Notes: generated by a model not told the origin, from the letters alone. Shown: positions 12,055-24,433, counted from the stretch's first letter. The stretch is DNA of 64,000 nucleotides from Luzula sylvatica (GCA_946800325.1 OX326958.1:30859314-30923313), one strand, 5' to 3'. Numbers and translations are program-made.

Positions 12055-13179
12055 ATGGAGGAGGACAACAATCAACCCGGATCCGAACCCTTCACCGGAA
12101 CCCGCGACAAGCATCAGGCCTTGATTGATCGCCTCTCGGCCCGACGTAGCTCCGTCGCATCCGGCGATGCCTCAGGTAACTCCACAGCTACGTTTCTTGC
12201 GTCGTTCGCTTCCGCCAAGCTCTCAATCGAGCAATCCCTCACTCAATCCCGTACGAAATCTGATCTGGATCAGATCTCCGTCGCGATTTCCGATTTAGAT
12301 CAACTCCTCGCTCAGAACTCGTATTTTCTACCGTCTTATGAGCTCCGATCTTGCCTGAAATCCATCGCAGATCTCAAATCAGCGCTGGAGACCTCCAGTT
12401 CCGCCCTCATTCCCAGAAAGAAATTCTCTTTCAGAACTAAACCAGTCAAGAAGGACGAATCATCAAAAAAATCTGAAGAAATTCATGCTAAAACCTCGAA
12501 CAATGAAGAAAAATCCGAGCGTGCTATCATCCCTGACGGGCCGGGATTTAGGAACAAGAAAGACAAAGTTTTGGTGAAGGATTTTCGGGTATGCGACAAT
12601 GCAGAAGGCGATTTCACTCTCTCTGACCTGTATAACTGTGTTGTTTATCTGAAAGGGCGAATTCGAGCACTTTTCATTAACCGGTTGAAACGTTGTGTTG
12701 TTTTCACCGGACCCGTTACTGGATCAGTACTCTTAGAGGACGTGAATTTGTCAATGTTCATGATTGCTTCTCATCAAATTAGAATTCATCAAGCGAAATC
12801 AACCGATTTTTACCTACGTGTGAGAAGTAGACCCATTATAGAGGATAGTAATGAAGTGAAATTTGCGCCATATAAATTGTTCTATGAAAAGATCGATGAG
12901 GATCTGGACGAATCGGGATTGTCAGTGGAGACTGGTAATTGGGCAAATGTGGATGATTTTAAATGGCTCAGAGCGATTCAATCTCCTAATTGGAGTTTGA
13001 TAAAGGAAGAAGACAGGGCTTTAATTACTGACATTTCAAAATTCAAGGAGGGTTCTAGCGATATTTTGATCGAAGAGGAAGAAAGGACTGAAATTGTTGA
13101 TATTTCAGATGGTTCTAGCAATAATTTGATCAAAGAGGAAGAAATTACTGAAATTTCTGATGCTTCTAGCCATAATTGA
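12055..13179 (+). CDS. TFCC: Tubulin-folding cofactor C (TBCC-domain protein)
   Basis: Single uninterrupted frame of 374 residues. Cofactor C acts with cofactors D and E in the cytosol to release folded alpha/beta-tubulin dimers and to stimulate tubulin GTPase activity; the plant homologue is PORCINO. The N-terminal ~115 residues are helix-prone (spectrin-like region). A Lys/Ser/Glu-rich linker follows, then a TBCC beta-helix domain at ~172-313. The family hallmark is visible as SHQIRIH at 239-245, where R243 is at the expected arginine-finger position, followed by DFYLRVRSRPIIEDS and the closing NWANVDDFKWLRAIQSPNW (295-313). The start codon is the first ATG of the frame and lies 165 bases after a TATA-like motif. 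Oddity: residues ~314-374 are three degenerate copies of a ~20-residue acidic unit ending in IS..SS.N, beyond the conserved domain end. Family assignment is firm; the tail's role is unknown. Confidence 0.92.
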   Translation: MEEDNNQPGSEPFTGTRDKHQALIDRLSARRSSVASGDASGNSTATFLASFASAKLSIEQSLTQSRTKSDLDQISVAISDLDQLLAQNSYFLPSYELRSCLKSIADLKSALETSSSALIPRKKFSFRTKPVKKDESSKKSEEIHAKTSNNEEKSERAIIPDGPGFRNKKDKVLVKDFRVCDNAEGDFTLSDLYNCVVYLKGRIRALFINRLKRCVVFTGPVTGSVLLEDVNLSMFMIASHQIRIHQAKSTDFYLRVRSRPIIEDSNEVKFAPYKLFYEKIDEDLDESGLSVETGNWANVDDFKWLRAIQSPNWSLIKEEDRALITDISKFKEGSSDILIEEEERTEIVDISDGSSNNLIKEEEITEISDASSHN

Positions 13180-14772
13180 TTCATTTTTTGTACTGTAAGC
13201 CCTTCGAATTGTTAATTAGACGAGCAAAATTACAAACTTTTATTAATTTTGAATTTTCATCGCATTATCATGTTTAGATAACATTGACCTGTGTTGTGTG
13301 TTAACTATAACGGTTATTTCAACCTTATTCGTGCAGTTGAGGATTTAAAATTACCCAAAAAAATATTGAGGGCCTAAATGAGTCATCTAAACTATTTAAG
13401 TATCAAATTCAAAGTTTTCTCTTTATATAATTGATCATATTGAGTTTTATTTGGTTACCTTTTCTTTATACGCATCTCTTAGAAATATTTAATTATAAGG
13501 GGGTGTTCGTTCCTAAAGTTCTGTGGTAAGTTTTTGCAAGGAATCGGCAGTTTTAAAAATATTTCAAAACTTGTATTTGATAAGTTTATTAGGAAGACAC
13601 CAACACGTTTTGATTCTAAAACTTCTCAATCCATGAAAACAATTCAATAACTCGAAGTTGATTTTTACGCGAAATTAGAGAGAGAAAAGTGCAATAAAAT
13701 AAACTAAAAAATATTAAAAGATAGTTATGTATTTATATTTAACTCTATTGTATATTTGTTTATTTGTTCACAATATTAAGGATATAATAAATAATAAATA
13801 TCATTTAGGATATATTTTACATTTCATTCTATTATATATTTTTGTTATGTTGATATTAGTTTATTTGTTCACAATATTAAGGATATAATAAATATCATTT
13901 AGGATATATTTTACATTTCATTCTATTATATATTTTTGTTATGTTGATATTAGTTTATTCTAATAATAGTTTTCAACTTTATTTTTGTAATTACTATTTC
14001 CAATCCAAAACAAAACTTGTATGTGCATTGTTTTGAAAATAACTCTTCGAATAATATTCTACGCAATAATATTTTTTATTTTGGACTAATTTTGTTATAT
14101 TTTTACTCTTTCTAAGTTGCGTAACATAATATTATGTTATTAGAATGTTTTAATTTTTATTCAATTATTTTATATCTTAATAAAAAAAAATTGTAGTATC
14201 ATTTTCACAACAATTTGCTTTTTGCACTTAAATATTTTATAAAAATAAAAAATCTACAAAATATTTTCCATGAATGAATAATTCAATTTAAGTTATAAAA
14301 TATTATTCTGTAGAGATAGCATAATAGTATAATATAATACCCATGATATGGTTTTAAGTATTTATTTGTGCATTTTTTATTTTTGTACCTATATATATAT
14401 ATATATATTTCGTAATTTTCTGTGTTTTCATGGAATATCTTTTTTTTGTAAGTTTATATAGTTTCATCTAATTTTGTACTTGTACCAAGAAACTAGAGGA
14501 CAATTTCTCTCCCTCCTTTTCAACATACAATAAAGAAAAGTATATACTTTTTTTTGTTGAAAGTATAAGTTCAAATTATTAATTGTTCGGTGGTAATATA
14601 ATACGAATTTATCCTTTGGCCCACCAAAAAACTAGTATTTTCTTTAGCCCAGTAATAATGAAATTCGCAACTGTTTCCTGATAGTATTTACTATTTAGGG
14701 CTTGTTTGGATAGCTAAGCAATATTTAAGTTTTTTATATGCAAGGAAAAATTTAGGATCATTTGACTAAATC
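13180..14772. other. AT-rich intergenic region
   Basis: This is the 3' flank of the cofactor C gene followed by AT-rich DNA. It includes a 2x direct duplication (see separate entry), a TA run at ~14391-14409 and a GGGCTTGTTTGGATAG string at ~14698 of the kind seen at MITE ends. No partner end was identified and no gene is seen. Confidence 0.6.
13757..13960. repeat. Tandem duplication, two ~100 bp copies
   Basis: The segment from TTTATTTGTTCACAATATT to TTGATATTAG is repeated head to tail, starting at ~13757 and ~13860. The copies are nearly identical except for an extra AATAATAAAT-like stretch in the first, which suggests a recent event. Confidence 0.85.
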
Positions 14773-14900
14773 CTATGTTGCTCGGATACTTCAAAAAATC
14801 GAATTTATTGGTATCATCGTAAATTATATGTTAAATTAACGTATCGTCGTATCCAGTACGCGTCACCGTATCGGCGTATCGACGTATCCGTCCAACACAG
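14773..14900. mobile_element. hAT-type MITE, 128 bp, copy 1 of a family
   Basis: Its ends, CTATGTTGCTCGGATAC and GTATCCGTCCAACACAG, are terminal inverted repeats. It is flanked by an exact 8 bp duplication ACTAAATC (14765-14772 and 14901-14908). An 8 bp duplication is the hAT hallmark. The interior is rich in CGTATC motifs. Related copies lie at 18668-19046 and 21360-21503. Confidence 0.85.
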
Positions 14901-14908
14901 ACTAAATC

Positions 14909-16232
14909 TTGTTTGGATGCAAGTTAGGAAATATATGACAATTTTTGGTTAAAAAAATTCTAGTAATTTTAATTTTTCATATACTAATTTTGGGAAAAAT
15001 AAAACTTACCTTCTAGAAAAATATTAGGAAAATTTTATATCTCTTCTCTTTCTCGTAAACGAATAAACGATGCATTGAAAAATATATCTCTTCTCTTAAC
15101 TATAAATTTCTAAAATTTAGTCAAACAATAATTTTATAAATGCCTACGTATTTTATACCTATAGAATTTTACAATTTATTATAAGTTTCAAACCATCGTA
15201 TGAAATTGTTTAGCACTTGCAAGCAACAAGGTAAAAAATCGGCTATGTAAGTTGAAACGGACGAATCACATGACTTCATCCATACTTACATAAATTAAAT
15301 AATCTAGTCCCAAACTATCAAATTTGACTATGTAAAATCCAAATCCAAATCAATTATTCAATGAAACCCATGTTTGAATTGAGTTCTTCATATTAATTAA
15401 ATACGATCTCCATATATTTTGGTAATATAAAAGGAGATTAAAGAAATGACAAAATCCGTGTTTCCAAAAATGAGCAACAGTGCTCGTGAGTCGTGATTGG
15501 GCTTTGGCTGCATGCTTGACCCAGTCAGATTTCCATGCTTCTGGGTCGCCTCTCCTACCCCCACTTCCTATTTTTCTTCGTCGTCTTCCTTCCATCTTCT
15601 CCGTTTTCAAAAGTATTCCAATCCTCCATTTTTTTTTACTAAACCTTTGAAAAAGAAGAAAATCTGGCTAGAAAAATGATAATTTGATGATTTGTACTCA
15701 TAAAATAAAAAATACATATATTTTTATCTTATTCAGCATATGTTATCTTGTATATTTCTCTTAAAATAAAAAAATATATATTTTTTTAATTTATTTCAGA
15801 ACAACTAGTGTATATCTTCTAGTAAAAATGGGAGGTGTGCAGTGCAGTGTAAATAACGGGAGATAAATAACCTGACAACACAAAAAACAGCAACCCCACG
15901 CGTGTGGCCTATTATTAGTGTCCCCAAAGTCAACACGGCTGTTGTGTTAACACAAAAGTCTCCAATCCCCTTCTTTTTTTTATTCATTTTTTTTCTCCCT
16001 TTCGCCCTCTTTTCCACATTCTTTACTTCCATTTTTCACTCCCATTCCTCTTGTTTTTTGCAACAATTTCGATTTTGCCGGAGCAGTCGAACCCTAATTG
16101 AAGTTTATTAGATTTGATTTTTTTTTTTTTGCTGGGCAGATCGGGTTGTGTATAAATCGAGGGGGTTTTGGGTTTTGGATGGTTTTGATTGGTGTTGTAT
16201 GATATATATGTGCCTGTAATTTGAGAATTTAA
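14909..16232. other. Intergenic region and presumed PP2C promoter/leader
   Basis: AT-rich to ~15480, then a mix of GC-richer and pyrimidine-rich sequence. Close to the gene are CACGCGTGTGG at ~15898, which overlaps a CGCGT-type core, a pyrimidine-rich tract at ~15960-16050, and TGTATAAATCG at ~16148, a possible TATA box about 80 bases before the start codon. The short open frames here look incidental. Confidence 0.4.
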
Positions 16233-17590
16233 ATGGAACGAATTTGCTGCTTCGGAAGTTCTGAGGTACTCGATTTTCTTTGATTTTTCTCTATTATTCT
16301 AATTTTAGTAGATTTAGATTTCAAGTATTGATAATTATAATAAGATATGGTCTATTCGAATTCGAACACAAATTTTACATTTTTTTTTGGTATTTCTGAT
16401 CAGCATACAGATAGAAGCAGTCCGAGCCAGACAGGAAGAGGGAAGTGTGCTGTGAAAAATCTGAAACTAGCTTTCGGATTTAACCTCGTAACGGGGAAAT
16501 CCAGCCATCCAATGGAAGATCGCCACGTCGCCCAATTCTTACAAGTGAAAGGAGAGGACATAGGGCTCTTCGCCATTTTCGACGGCCATTTGGGCGATAA
16601 AGTTTCTACTTATTTACAAAAACATCTCTTTCCCAATATCATGGGCGAGGTACTTACTTAATTTTCCTCATATTTCAAATATCAATCAACAAGAAAAACA
16701 TATTAAAAAAATGCTGAAATTTCGTCGCATCATTTTATCTTTTATTTCACAGGAGGATTTTTGGACGAATCCAGATAGGGCGATATTACGAGCGTACGAA
16801 AAAACCGACAACGCGATATTAACTCACTCTCCAGATCTGGGTCGCGGCGGGTCGACAGCTGTCACCGCAATATTATTCGCGAACCAACGCAAGTTATGGG
16901 TCGCCAACGTGGGCGACTCTCGCGCCGTCCTCTCCAAATCCGGCGGGCCCGCCATTCAGATGAGCGTTGATCATGAACCAAGTACCGAACGAGGGACCAT
17001 CGAGGATCGTGGCGGTTTCGTCTCCAACTTGCCAGGTCAGCATAATGCAGGGACTTTTTTGCAACATTTATTTATTTAATGTTGTTGTTAGCTTAACCTT
17101 ACTATTTAATTTTGTTTAATCGACTATTGATTGAGTGACCGAGTCAGTGTTGGATTTTTACTTACTTTCAACCAAATTTTTGCAATTTAACCCTTGATTT
17201 TTTCTTTTTTGGGTTTTTAGGGGATGTGCCGAGGGTGAATGGGCAATTAGCTGTATCGAGGGCTTTTGGGGATAGAAGTCTTAAAACCCACTTGCGATCC
17301 GATCCTGATATTCGTTCAGAAGATACCGATACATCTACTGAAGTACTTATTCTCGCTAGCGATGGTCTTTGGAAGGTAAAATATATTATAATATTCTCAA
17401 TTTTTATAGGGATATATTTGTTAATTTTTTTTTTTTGTGTTTTTTTTAGGTGATGACAAACGATGAGGCGGTGGAGATAGCGCGTAAAATAAAGGATCCG
17501 CAAGCGGCGGCGAGGAAATTGACTAGTGAGGCGGTTAGTAGACACAGCAAGGACGATATTTCTTGCATTGTTGTCAGATTCAAATCGTGA
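16233..17590 (+). CDS. Protein phosphatase 2C, plant group F1-like (PAPP2C/PIA1 type)
   Basis: Five exons: 16233-16265, 16404-16649, 16753-17035, 17221-17375 and 17450-17590. All introns are GT..AG and 74-185 bp, and the product is 285 residues. PP2Cs are monomeric Mg/Mn-dependent Ser/Thr phosphatases. The metal-binding acidic residues are all visible: MEDRHVAQF (E49, D50), FAIFDGH (D71, G72), ASDGLWK (D235, G236) and [10 protein letters not shown] (D274). Other PP2C motifs are [11 protein letters not shown] (125-135), [11 protein letters not shown] (143-153) and [10 protein letters not shown] (196-205). The short N-terminus ([11 protein letters not shown]) and [16 protein letters not shown] resemble the small group F1 enzymes, one of which binds phytochrome in Arabidopsis; that partner is not implied here. 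The exon-4 phase needs G188 split across intron 3, and the frame is then continuous. The gene looks intact. Start choice rests on the first in-frame ATG and the family's length. Confidence 0.93.
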
Positions 17591-18667
17591 GATTTGAAAT
17601 GTATTGGGAAGTTGGAGAGAGAAGAGAGAAGGAAATGATTCTTTTAGTTTTTAACAAGTCGAGGTGTTATTGTTTGTTCATTAGTGTCTCTTAACGAAAT
17701 GTGATTATGTTGTAGGGGGATTTTATTTCTCGCCTCTTCGTTGTAAATAAATGATTTGTTGTTTCTCTTTCTTCGCAGTAATATGTATTTGTGAGTGATT
17801 TTTTGACATTTTTTTTTGGAATTCTTAAATAACCTCGTATTTTTTCTAGAAATTTTAACAACGATCCTAAGTTTTTTGGATGTTACAAAAAGAACTCTCT
17901 AAAAAAGGTTTCGTTTGTCCTTTTATATGGATTAAACTGGACAATAGATGATGTTCGAGAAGATTTGGATTAAAAAGATAAATGAACCTAATTAAAAAGA
18001 TAAATAAGATAAAAATGTACATTGAAAATATATCAGAAGAAAATTAAAACGGCTTGTTAATAAGACTAGATGCTAAAATTAAACAGCTTGTTACTGAAAT
18101 TGAAACTCGAGACAAACAATACTATTTTAGAACCTAATTTTCATTAATAATAAATGAACATTTGGATCAACAAATAAAAATAATATTTTATGCCTATATA
18201 TATATAGGGATTAACATAACCTCCCATTACTTCCCCATCGAAGCATTTCTAACAATTGATAGAGATTTGTGTTTGAATTAACAATATTACTAGTTGCTAA
18301 AATAGTAGTTTTGTGTTTATTATATCATTGTTTATTGTTTATTGTTTGATGTTAGTTTTTAATGAAAAAAAATATGTGAAATGAAATACTAAAATTACAT
18401 AAAGATAACCTATAGTCGCTTTTGTTTTTATAATTTAGTATTCTTTAAAATATATATATTGAGATTTTTTAAACTAACAAAAAAAAATGCCAAAAGGAGT
18501 ACATTAAACTTAAATATGGAACATAGACCAAGTTAAATTTAACTCTTTTTAGAGGATTCTTTTAATATTAAAAAAGTTAGAGAGTTTTTATCAAAAATAA
18601 ATATAAGTTTTATTTTTTTGAGAATTTCCTTTTCTTTTTTATGGGATCAATTAGTTAGACCGATTAA
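17591..18667. other. AT-rich intergenic region
   Basis: The PP2C 3' flank has AATAAATGATTTG at ~17747 as a plausible polyadenylation signal. The remainder is A/T-rich with no frame of note. Confidence 0.55.
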
Positions 18668-19046
18668 CTATGTTGTATATCTTATCTGATACGGATATGA
18701 TATGGTTTGCGTATCTTATCTGATACGGCACCGATACACCACTGATACGTATCTGATACGATGTGATATGGTTTGGATAGGGATCCGATATGGCTAGCAC
18801 ATTAATTTTGTTTTCTTGGTCAATATAAAAATTTCGAAGTTTTTTATTTCACATTTTTTTGGTAAGATGTTCAAATAAACAATACAATATTTTGATATTT
18901 TTTTATAATTTATTAAAATTTGTTTAATTAGATAATTAATTTTATTAAAACAAAATCAACTAATATATATAAAAAACGTATCGTATCGTAGACTTTCTGA
19001 AAATTATCGTTATAATCTATTTTTATCGATTATCCGTGCAACATAG
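18668..19046. mobile_element. hAT-type element, 379 bp, copy 2 of the CTATGTTG family
   Basis: It starts CTATGTTGTATATC and ends GATTATCCGTGCAACATAG. It is flanked by CCGATTAA (18660-18667) and CTGATTAA (19047-19054), an 8 bp duplication with one mismatch. The interior repeats TGATACG/GATATGGTTTG, comparable to the CGTATC repeats of the shorter copies. Confidence 0.75.
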
Positions 19047-19316
19047 CTGATTAATATCAGTTTCTTTTCTTAGTAATCAAAATATTATTTGCATGCGTTG
19101 ACGTGCTGCATATTAGGAAAAATCAAAATGACATTTTACAAGTTGATGTGATGATTGTGATGTATATAGCTAAAATTAACACATTAAAAAGTATTATTGA
19201 CACCTCACCTAAATTTGGTGACCGGTCATCTATATTTCAACCACATACTTAAAATAAGGAGGTTACTAATATAATAAACAAATATTAATTGGACCAATTC
19301 AGAAAAAAACATTCGT

Positions 19317-19328
19317 CTATAATATAAG
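19317..19328 (+). promoter_or_regulatory. Candidate TATA box of the hydrolase gene
   Basis: CTATAATATAAG lies ~55 bases upstream of the ATG at 19379, followed by GGGCCGGG. Inferred from position and composition. Confidence 0.4.
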
Positions 19329-19378
19329 GGCCGGGAAATAACCGTCAAATAATTCCACCGTCACCACCGACCGCGACA

Positions 19379-20750
19379 ATGCCGAAGCCGGGGTGGCTGA
19401 GCGTCACGGCGGCGCGAGACCGATGCTACCGTCGCTCCTTCACCTCCGCCGGCCTCAGCCCCGTCATCTTCCCTCTCTCCGACGGCGCTATTGTCAATGT
19501 CTGGATGAATAAATCGTCCCCTTCTTCTCGTCCTGCTTTAGTCTTGCTCCACGGATTCGGCGCGTGTGCGACCTGGCAGTGGTCTACATTCCTCAGACCG
19601 CTAATTCGGTTAGGTTTCGATCTCTACGTTCCAGATCTGCTCTTCTTTGGTGATTCTTCTTCCCCTGCCAACGATCGGTCAGATTCGTATCAGGCCAGAT
19701 CGGTGATGGAAGCATTGAGGTTAGCCGGAGTAGATCAGTTCGGATTGGTCGGGACTAGTTACGGAGGATTTGTTGCTTACCAGATCGCTGCCATGTATCC
19801 TGAATCAGTCGACAAATTGATCATCATCTCAGCTGGAGTTTGTCTTGAAGAAGCTGACCTGGCTACTGGGCTATTCCCGGTGTCGGACGTGGCAGAGGCT
19901 GCCAGCCTCCTCGTTCCCCAATGGCCGGAGAAACTCAGAGAACTGGTCAAAATGACATTTGTTAAACCTCCTTTAATCATGCCTACTTTCTTTATTAAGG
20001 ATTTTATACGGGTAAATTGCTTAAATTCATGAAATTATGTGGATTTTTAATCCAAAACTTTTTTTTTTCTTTCTAAGCTGGTTATTTTATACAAACAGGT
20101 AATGTGCAGTGTGAATGTAAAAGAGAAAACCGAGCTGATTCATGCATTGATTGATGGTAGAAAATTGGCCGATTTACCGAAAATTAATCAGGTATAATAT
20201 AATATTTTGTCATTACCATGTTAATTTTCGGTTGAAAAGATTACATTTTTATAATTTTGTAGGATACATTGATAATTTGGGGAGATCAAGATCGAGTATT
20301 CCCTTTGGAGCTTGCCCACAGATTGAAGAAGTATTTGTTCTTCATTTTTCATTGTAACAATGTCTCATCTTTATGAAGATTTTAAGAACTAACCTTGAAG
20401 TAAAATTTCAGTCATTTGGGGGATAATTCGCAATTAGTCGTAATTAAGGATGCGGGACACGCCATTAACCGCGAGAAACCAAAGGAGTTATGCAATCATT
20501 TACGAAGATTTTTAGTAGATCCACCCGTCAAAATTTACGAAAATTATAATGGTCATAGCCTCAAAATGGTATATTTTTAATTTTATTGGAAATATGAATA
20601 TTAAAATATTTGGTTTTCGATAATGGTTATAACAATCTAATAATCTTGTTCTTTGGATTTTTTTTAATTTAGGGGAAATGGAGAGAGTGCTTTCAAAGAT
20701 TTTCGAAATCGAGTATTAAGAGGATCGATTCGGGGCGGCCACTGCTTTGA
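19379..20750 (+). CDS. Alpha/beta-hydrolase fold protein
   Basis: Five exons: 19379-20011, 20099-20191, 20263-20330, 20412-20568 and 20673-20750. The product is 342 residues with GT..AG introns of 71-104 bp. Fold landmarks run in order: LVLLHGFGACATW (oxyanion region), nucleophile elbow GTSYGG with S127, the acid in IIWGDQDRVFP (D252 the likeliest), and catalytic H281 in DAGHAINREKP. Spacing fits a complete ~340-residue serine hydrolase of the plant MES/2-hydroxymuconate-hydrolase-like type. No signal peptide is evident. The substrate cannot be told from sequence. The coding start is GC-rich and preceded by a TATA-like motif. Partial, broken copies of this gene lie at 28.6-30.3 kb and 35.1 kb, so this is the only copy with a full catalytic triad. 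Confidence 0.9.
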
Positions 20751-21720
20751 CGATTGTTTCATTTTGTATCCTTTATATCTTTACTGATCATTATTTTGTA
20801 CTTAACACATTAATAAACATTTTTTTAAAATTAATAAAGTACAACAAAAACAAGTTGAAACCCTCATTGGACATCTCCATATTTAACAAAATCTAAGAAC
20901 TCAAATTTCTATTTCTAACTTTATAAAATTGAGAGATTCAATACACTTGAACAATTTTGTTATATGGTTTACTTTTCGTTTCTTTTCTTTATATTTTCAT
21001 TTTCATGCCAAGAAATCGTACGAATTGTTGAGTACCTCGATTTACAATTTTGTTTTATTTCAGGCAAATATTGGTTGTGTAGTTATATCAAATCATATTT
21101 TACAGTACAAACTCAGTTTCCTTCAACATTTTAAGAAAAAGTATGCTCGTATCACAAATTTCTGAGATAACTAGGAGCAAAATAATTGACAACGAATAAT
21201 CTATATAATCAAAGACGTGCAATATTTTCATCGAATTGTGTTAATAAATAGTGGGTACAAATACATGCTACATGTATTTGTTCACACTTTTGTGACCTTC
21301 GTTTCATCCTATGTTGTGATTGGTATCATGCTAATAGTCATGGTTCTCATACTAATTAGCTATGTTGTGCGGATACTAAAAAAAATCGACTTTACTTGTA
21401 TTGTTGTACCCGTGTCGTATCATAAATCATATGTAAAAATACTGTATCATCTTATCCGATATGTATCGCCGTGTCGTCGTATCGACGAATTCGTGCAATA
21501 CAGCTAATTAGGTTTCTAATTATTTTTTGTGTTGTGATTTATCAAAACAAAACATGAAAAATATTATATTTAGCACTTTGTGCAAACAAAGTGTGAAACT
21601 TCAAAAAGTTTCTTAAAAAAGAGAATGCACCTCAAATTTGTATGCTTCACAATTTTACTAATCAATACAAAAAAGTTTTGTACTAAACACATTATTTTCC
21701 CACGTTCATTTTAATTTTAA
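20751..21720. repeat. Hydrolase 3' flank, part of the triplicated segment
   Basis: Non-coding flank whose sequence recurs after the two decayed copies, at 30295-30930 and 35217-36222. A string close to ACTGATCATTATTTTGTA followed by ACACATTAATAAAC occurs here and again at ~21818, ~30330, ~35248 and ~37948. No gene is seen. Confidence 0.8.
21360..21503. mobile_element. hAT-type MITE, 144 bp, copy 3 of the CTATGTTG family
   Basis: Ends are CTATGTTGTGCGGATAC and GAATTCGTGCAATACAG. It is flanked by an exact 8 bp duplication CTAATTAG (21352-21359 and 21504-21511). The sister segment at 35918-35925 has a single CTAATTAG and no insert, giving the empty site. Confidence 0.9.
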
Positions 21721-22019
21721 GCCCAAAACATGTACAACATATTGTTTGACAATCTAACAAAGTAAGAATGATCGGGCAACGACTTCTTCGACAATTATTT
21801 TCGTTTTATGTATTTTAAAATTACACTGATCATTATTTTGTATGAAACACATTAATACTTTTGTTTTCAAATTCATTTCCAGATGGCAATTATAATACAT
21901 AAAAAATAATATTCCAGTATAATATATTGTATTTACGGTACAAAAATAACATAATACAATAAGGGCTATTCGGATGGCCACAAATACAAAAATAAGTAAT
22001 TATAATTTTGCTAGATCCA

Positions 22020-23397
22020 TACAAAAATATCAACACAATATTTACACACGTCCTTATTTTGGATCCATTTTTTTGCAATATTTTGGTGCCACATCACATC
22101 ATTAATTTCAACAATTAAATTATGATATGTGGCAAAATTTAGATTCTTGATTAATCATTATTTTTTTTATAAATATATTTTGTATGTAATTATTTAAGTG
22201 TGTTATTTTAGACCATCTTTTAAGCATTCTTAGAAAAATACATCATCGTATATTAATGATGTAAATTATTATTATTGGATATATTAATGTTAGACAAAAT
22301 TCATTCAATTATTTATCATTTCACATAAGATTACATGAACAAATATGAATGCAATGGAAAAATATGAATGCAATGGAAGATGAAAAAATTATATATAAAA
22401 TACTAATAACAATATGTAATATTATAAAACATATATTATATATTATTATTATTGTTAGAGATTTAATATTAAAAATTCTTGAAATATATTTGTTTCAATT
22501 TTTTCTTTATTTTGAGATCCATATTAGCATAATTCATGCATACCATTTTTCATAGTTTGAATTTGTAGAGATATTATGTATGAATATACATGAAAAAAAA
22601 TACATATTTACATAACATAATTTTAAGTATTATTATTATTATTATTTATTTTTAAAAAAGTATAACTATAAGTATCTCCTATAATACTAAGTAGATTATG
22701 TTTGTGTTTTGATCAACCAAATTTAATATTAAAATTAAAAAAATAATAATAAAAATAAAAAATATTTTGTCCATCTAAATAACTTCTTGAACTTATAAAC
22801 ACGTATCATTTTAAAAAATAATTATAGGATATCAAATAATTTATATTTTTAAAAATGTAAATTTAAAAATAATTATAGGATATCAAATAATTTATATTTA
22901 TGTTTGTGCTAAATTAAAATTTGATATTATTTATTAATTACTTTTAGTATTAAGTTTGATATTATATTATTTATAATTTTCATTGCATTTTGAATCAATA
23001 AAAATCGCATTTTGAATCAATAAAGAATTACTAGTACTATATAATCAATGATGTGTTACTACATATGTCTTACGATTCACTATTTTTATATTGAAATATT
23101 TTGAACAACAATGATATAATATTTGTTGTTCTATTTTTTCGTAAAATTGTGTTAAACTTCATATATTAATTATACAATGACATTAATATAAATGTTGTTA
23201 TTTGATTAAAAAGTGAATTTTTTTGTTATCATAATGTAAAATAATTATAAAATATATGCATACTCGTCGATAAATAAGTTCAAATAATTTTATTTTGAGA
23301 TAATATTATTTATATTATCGTGCAAATGTGTATTTTGTATTATAATGAAAAAAAATATAATTAACATGCTTGCCCCGTAACTAGAATATTCTCCTAG
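22020..23397 (+). mobile_element. Decayed Helitron-like non-autonomous element, copy X
   Basis: It starts around CCTTATTTTGGATCC and shares ACATCA, TATGATATGTGGCAA and GAGATCCATATTA with copy Y at 25.7-27.1 kb. It ends ATTCTCCTAG followed by T (CTAG at 23394-23397), matching the Helitron CTRR|T ending. The hairpin before the end is degraded here. The 5' boundary is uncertain. Confidence 0.45.
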
Positions 23398-24433
23398 TAT
23401 AAGTAAATACTTAATTAATCTTCACAAATCTATCTCCAGTACTACTATTTCAGGTACCAGTATTTTTTTTTAGAATAAAAAATCCATGCAGCAGTATTGG
23501 TATGACATGAATGCGTGCAATATTCATTTGTTCTCCGTTTATCAGTCTCCGAAAAACATGAAAAAAAAAAACATAAAATCTTAACTCAGCAGTCTGCACA
23601 CATACAAATCTTTAAAAGAATAAACTGATTATTACTTATTAGTCATGGCTAAACAAAGCTCATTAGAACCATCATCCATACCAATTTCGGTTCCTAAATC
23701 CCTGAATTCATAAAACAAATATAAATCATAGAGCAAAGAGTCAATAGTTTTTTTGCAACAAATTGACATCAAAATCCAAGAAAAAGAATAGTAATTATAT
23801 AGTTTTGATTGTAGTCCGGACCAAGGCCGGTCCACTAGTGTTAACTGTTAAATTTAAAGTCCGGCTTCGGATTCGGATCCACGATAAAAAAAAATACATA
23901 GTATAACTTATGAAATTTGGGATTTATTATAAAAAATTTGACGTCAGTTTTGATAAATTACAAAGTAGAATATACAAATTTAGCATCAAATATAAAAAAA
24001 ATTGATATTTGTTTATGATTTGGTTTTAGATATTTTAAATCGTTGGACTGACCCTGTGATCGTGACTCCATGATTTCTGATAATATTTCTATTTTTTTTT
24101 ATTTTATTTATAGACAAAATAAGATTGATATATATCAAAATAGACAAAATAGTTAGGAAGTTTCTAAAATGATATTATCGACATTTCAAAAGTCAAGAGA
24201 AAAAGGTCAAGAGGAAATGTAGTTTTGACTTTTCAAACGTTCGGTGTATCAATTCTTCTAATTACCGTCTAACCATGTTAATGACTTTTAATATTACTTT
24301 TCAAAACTTGGGTTGCCACTTCTTTTATTTTTTTTCCATATATGAAAATAAATGGCAAGGAAGACAAGATATAATGTAATAGTAAGGGAATGATTTTTAA
24401 AAATATATTGAAGTTCTTTTATAATTCACAAAT
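23398..24433. other. AT-rich intergenic region
   Basis: No gene is seen. A small inverted repeat GGACC-AAGGCC-GGTCC at ~23820 is followed by ACTAGT. CGACATTTCAAAAGTCAAGAG at ~24179 resembles the CGACTTTTCAAAAGTCGAG motif of the palindrome at 54.2 kb. Confidence 0.5.

Noticed and set aside
23812..23838. Helitron end at GGACC-AAGGCC-GGTCC followed by ACTAGT
   Set aside because: The hairpin abuts CTAGT with no spacer and no related copy was seen, so the match may be chance.
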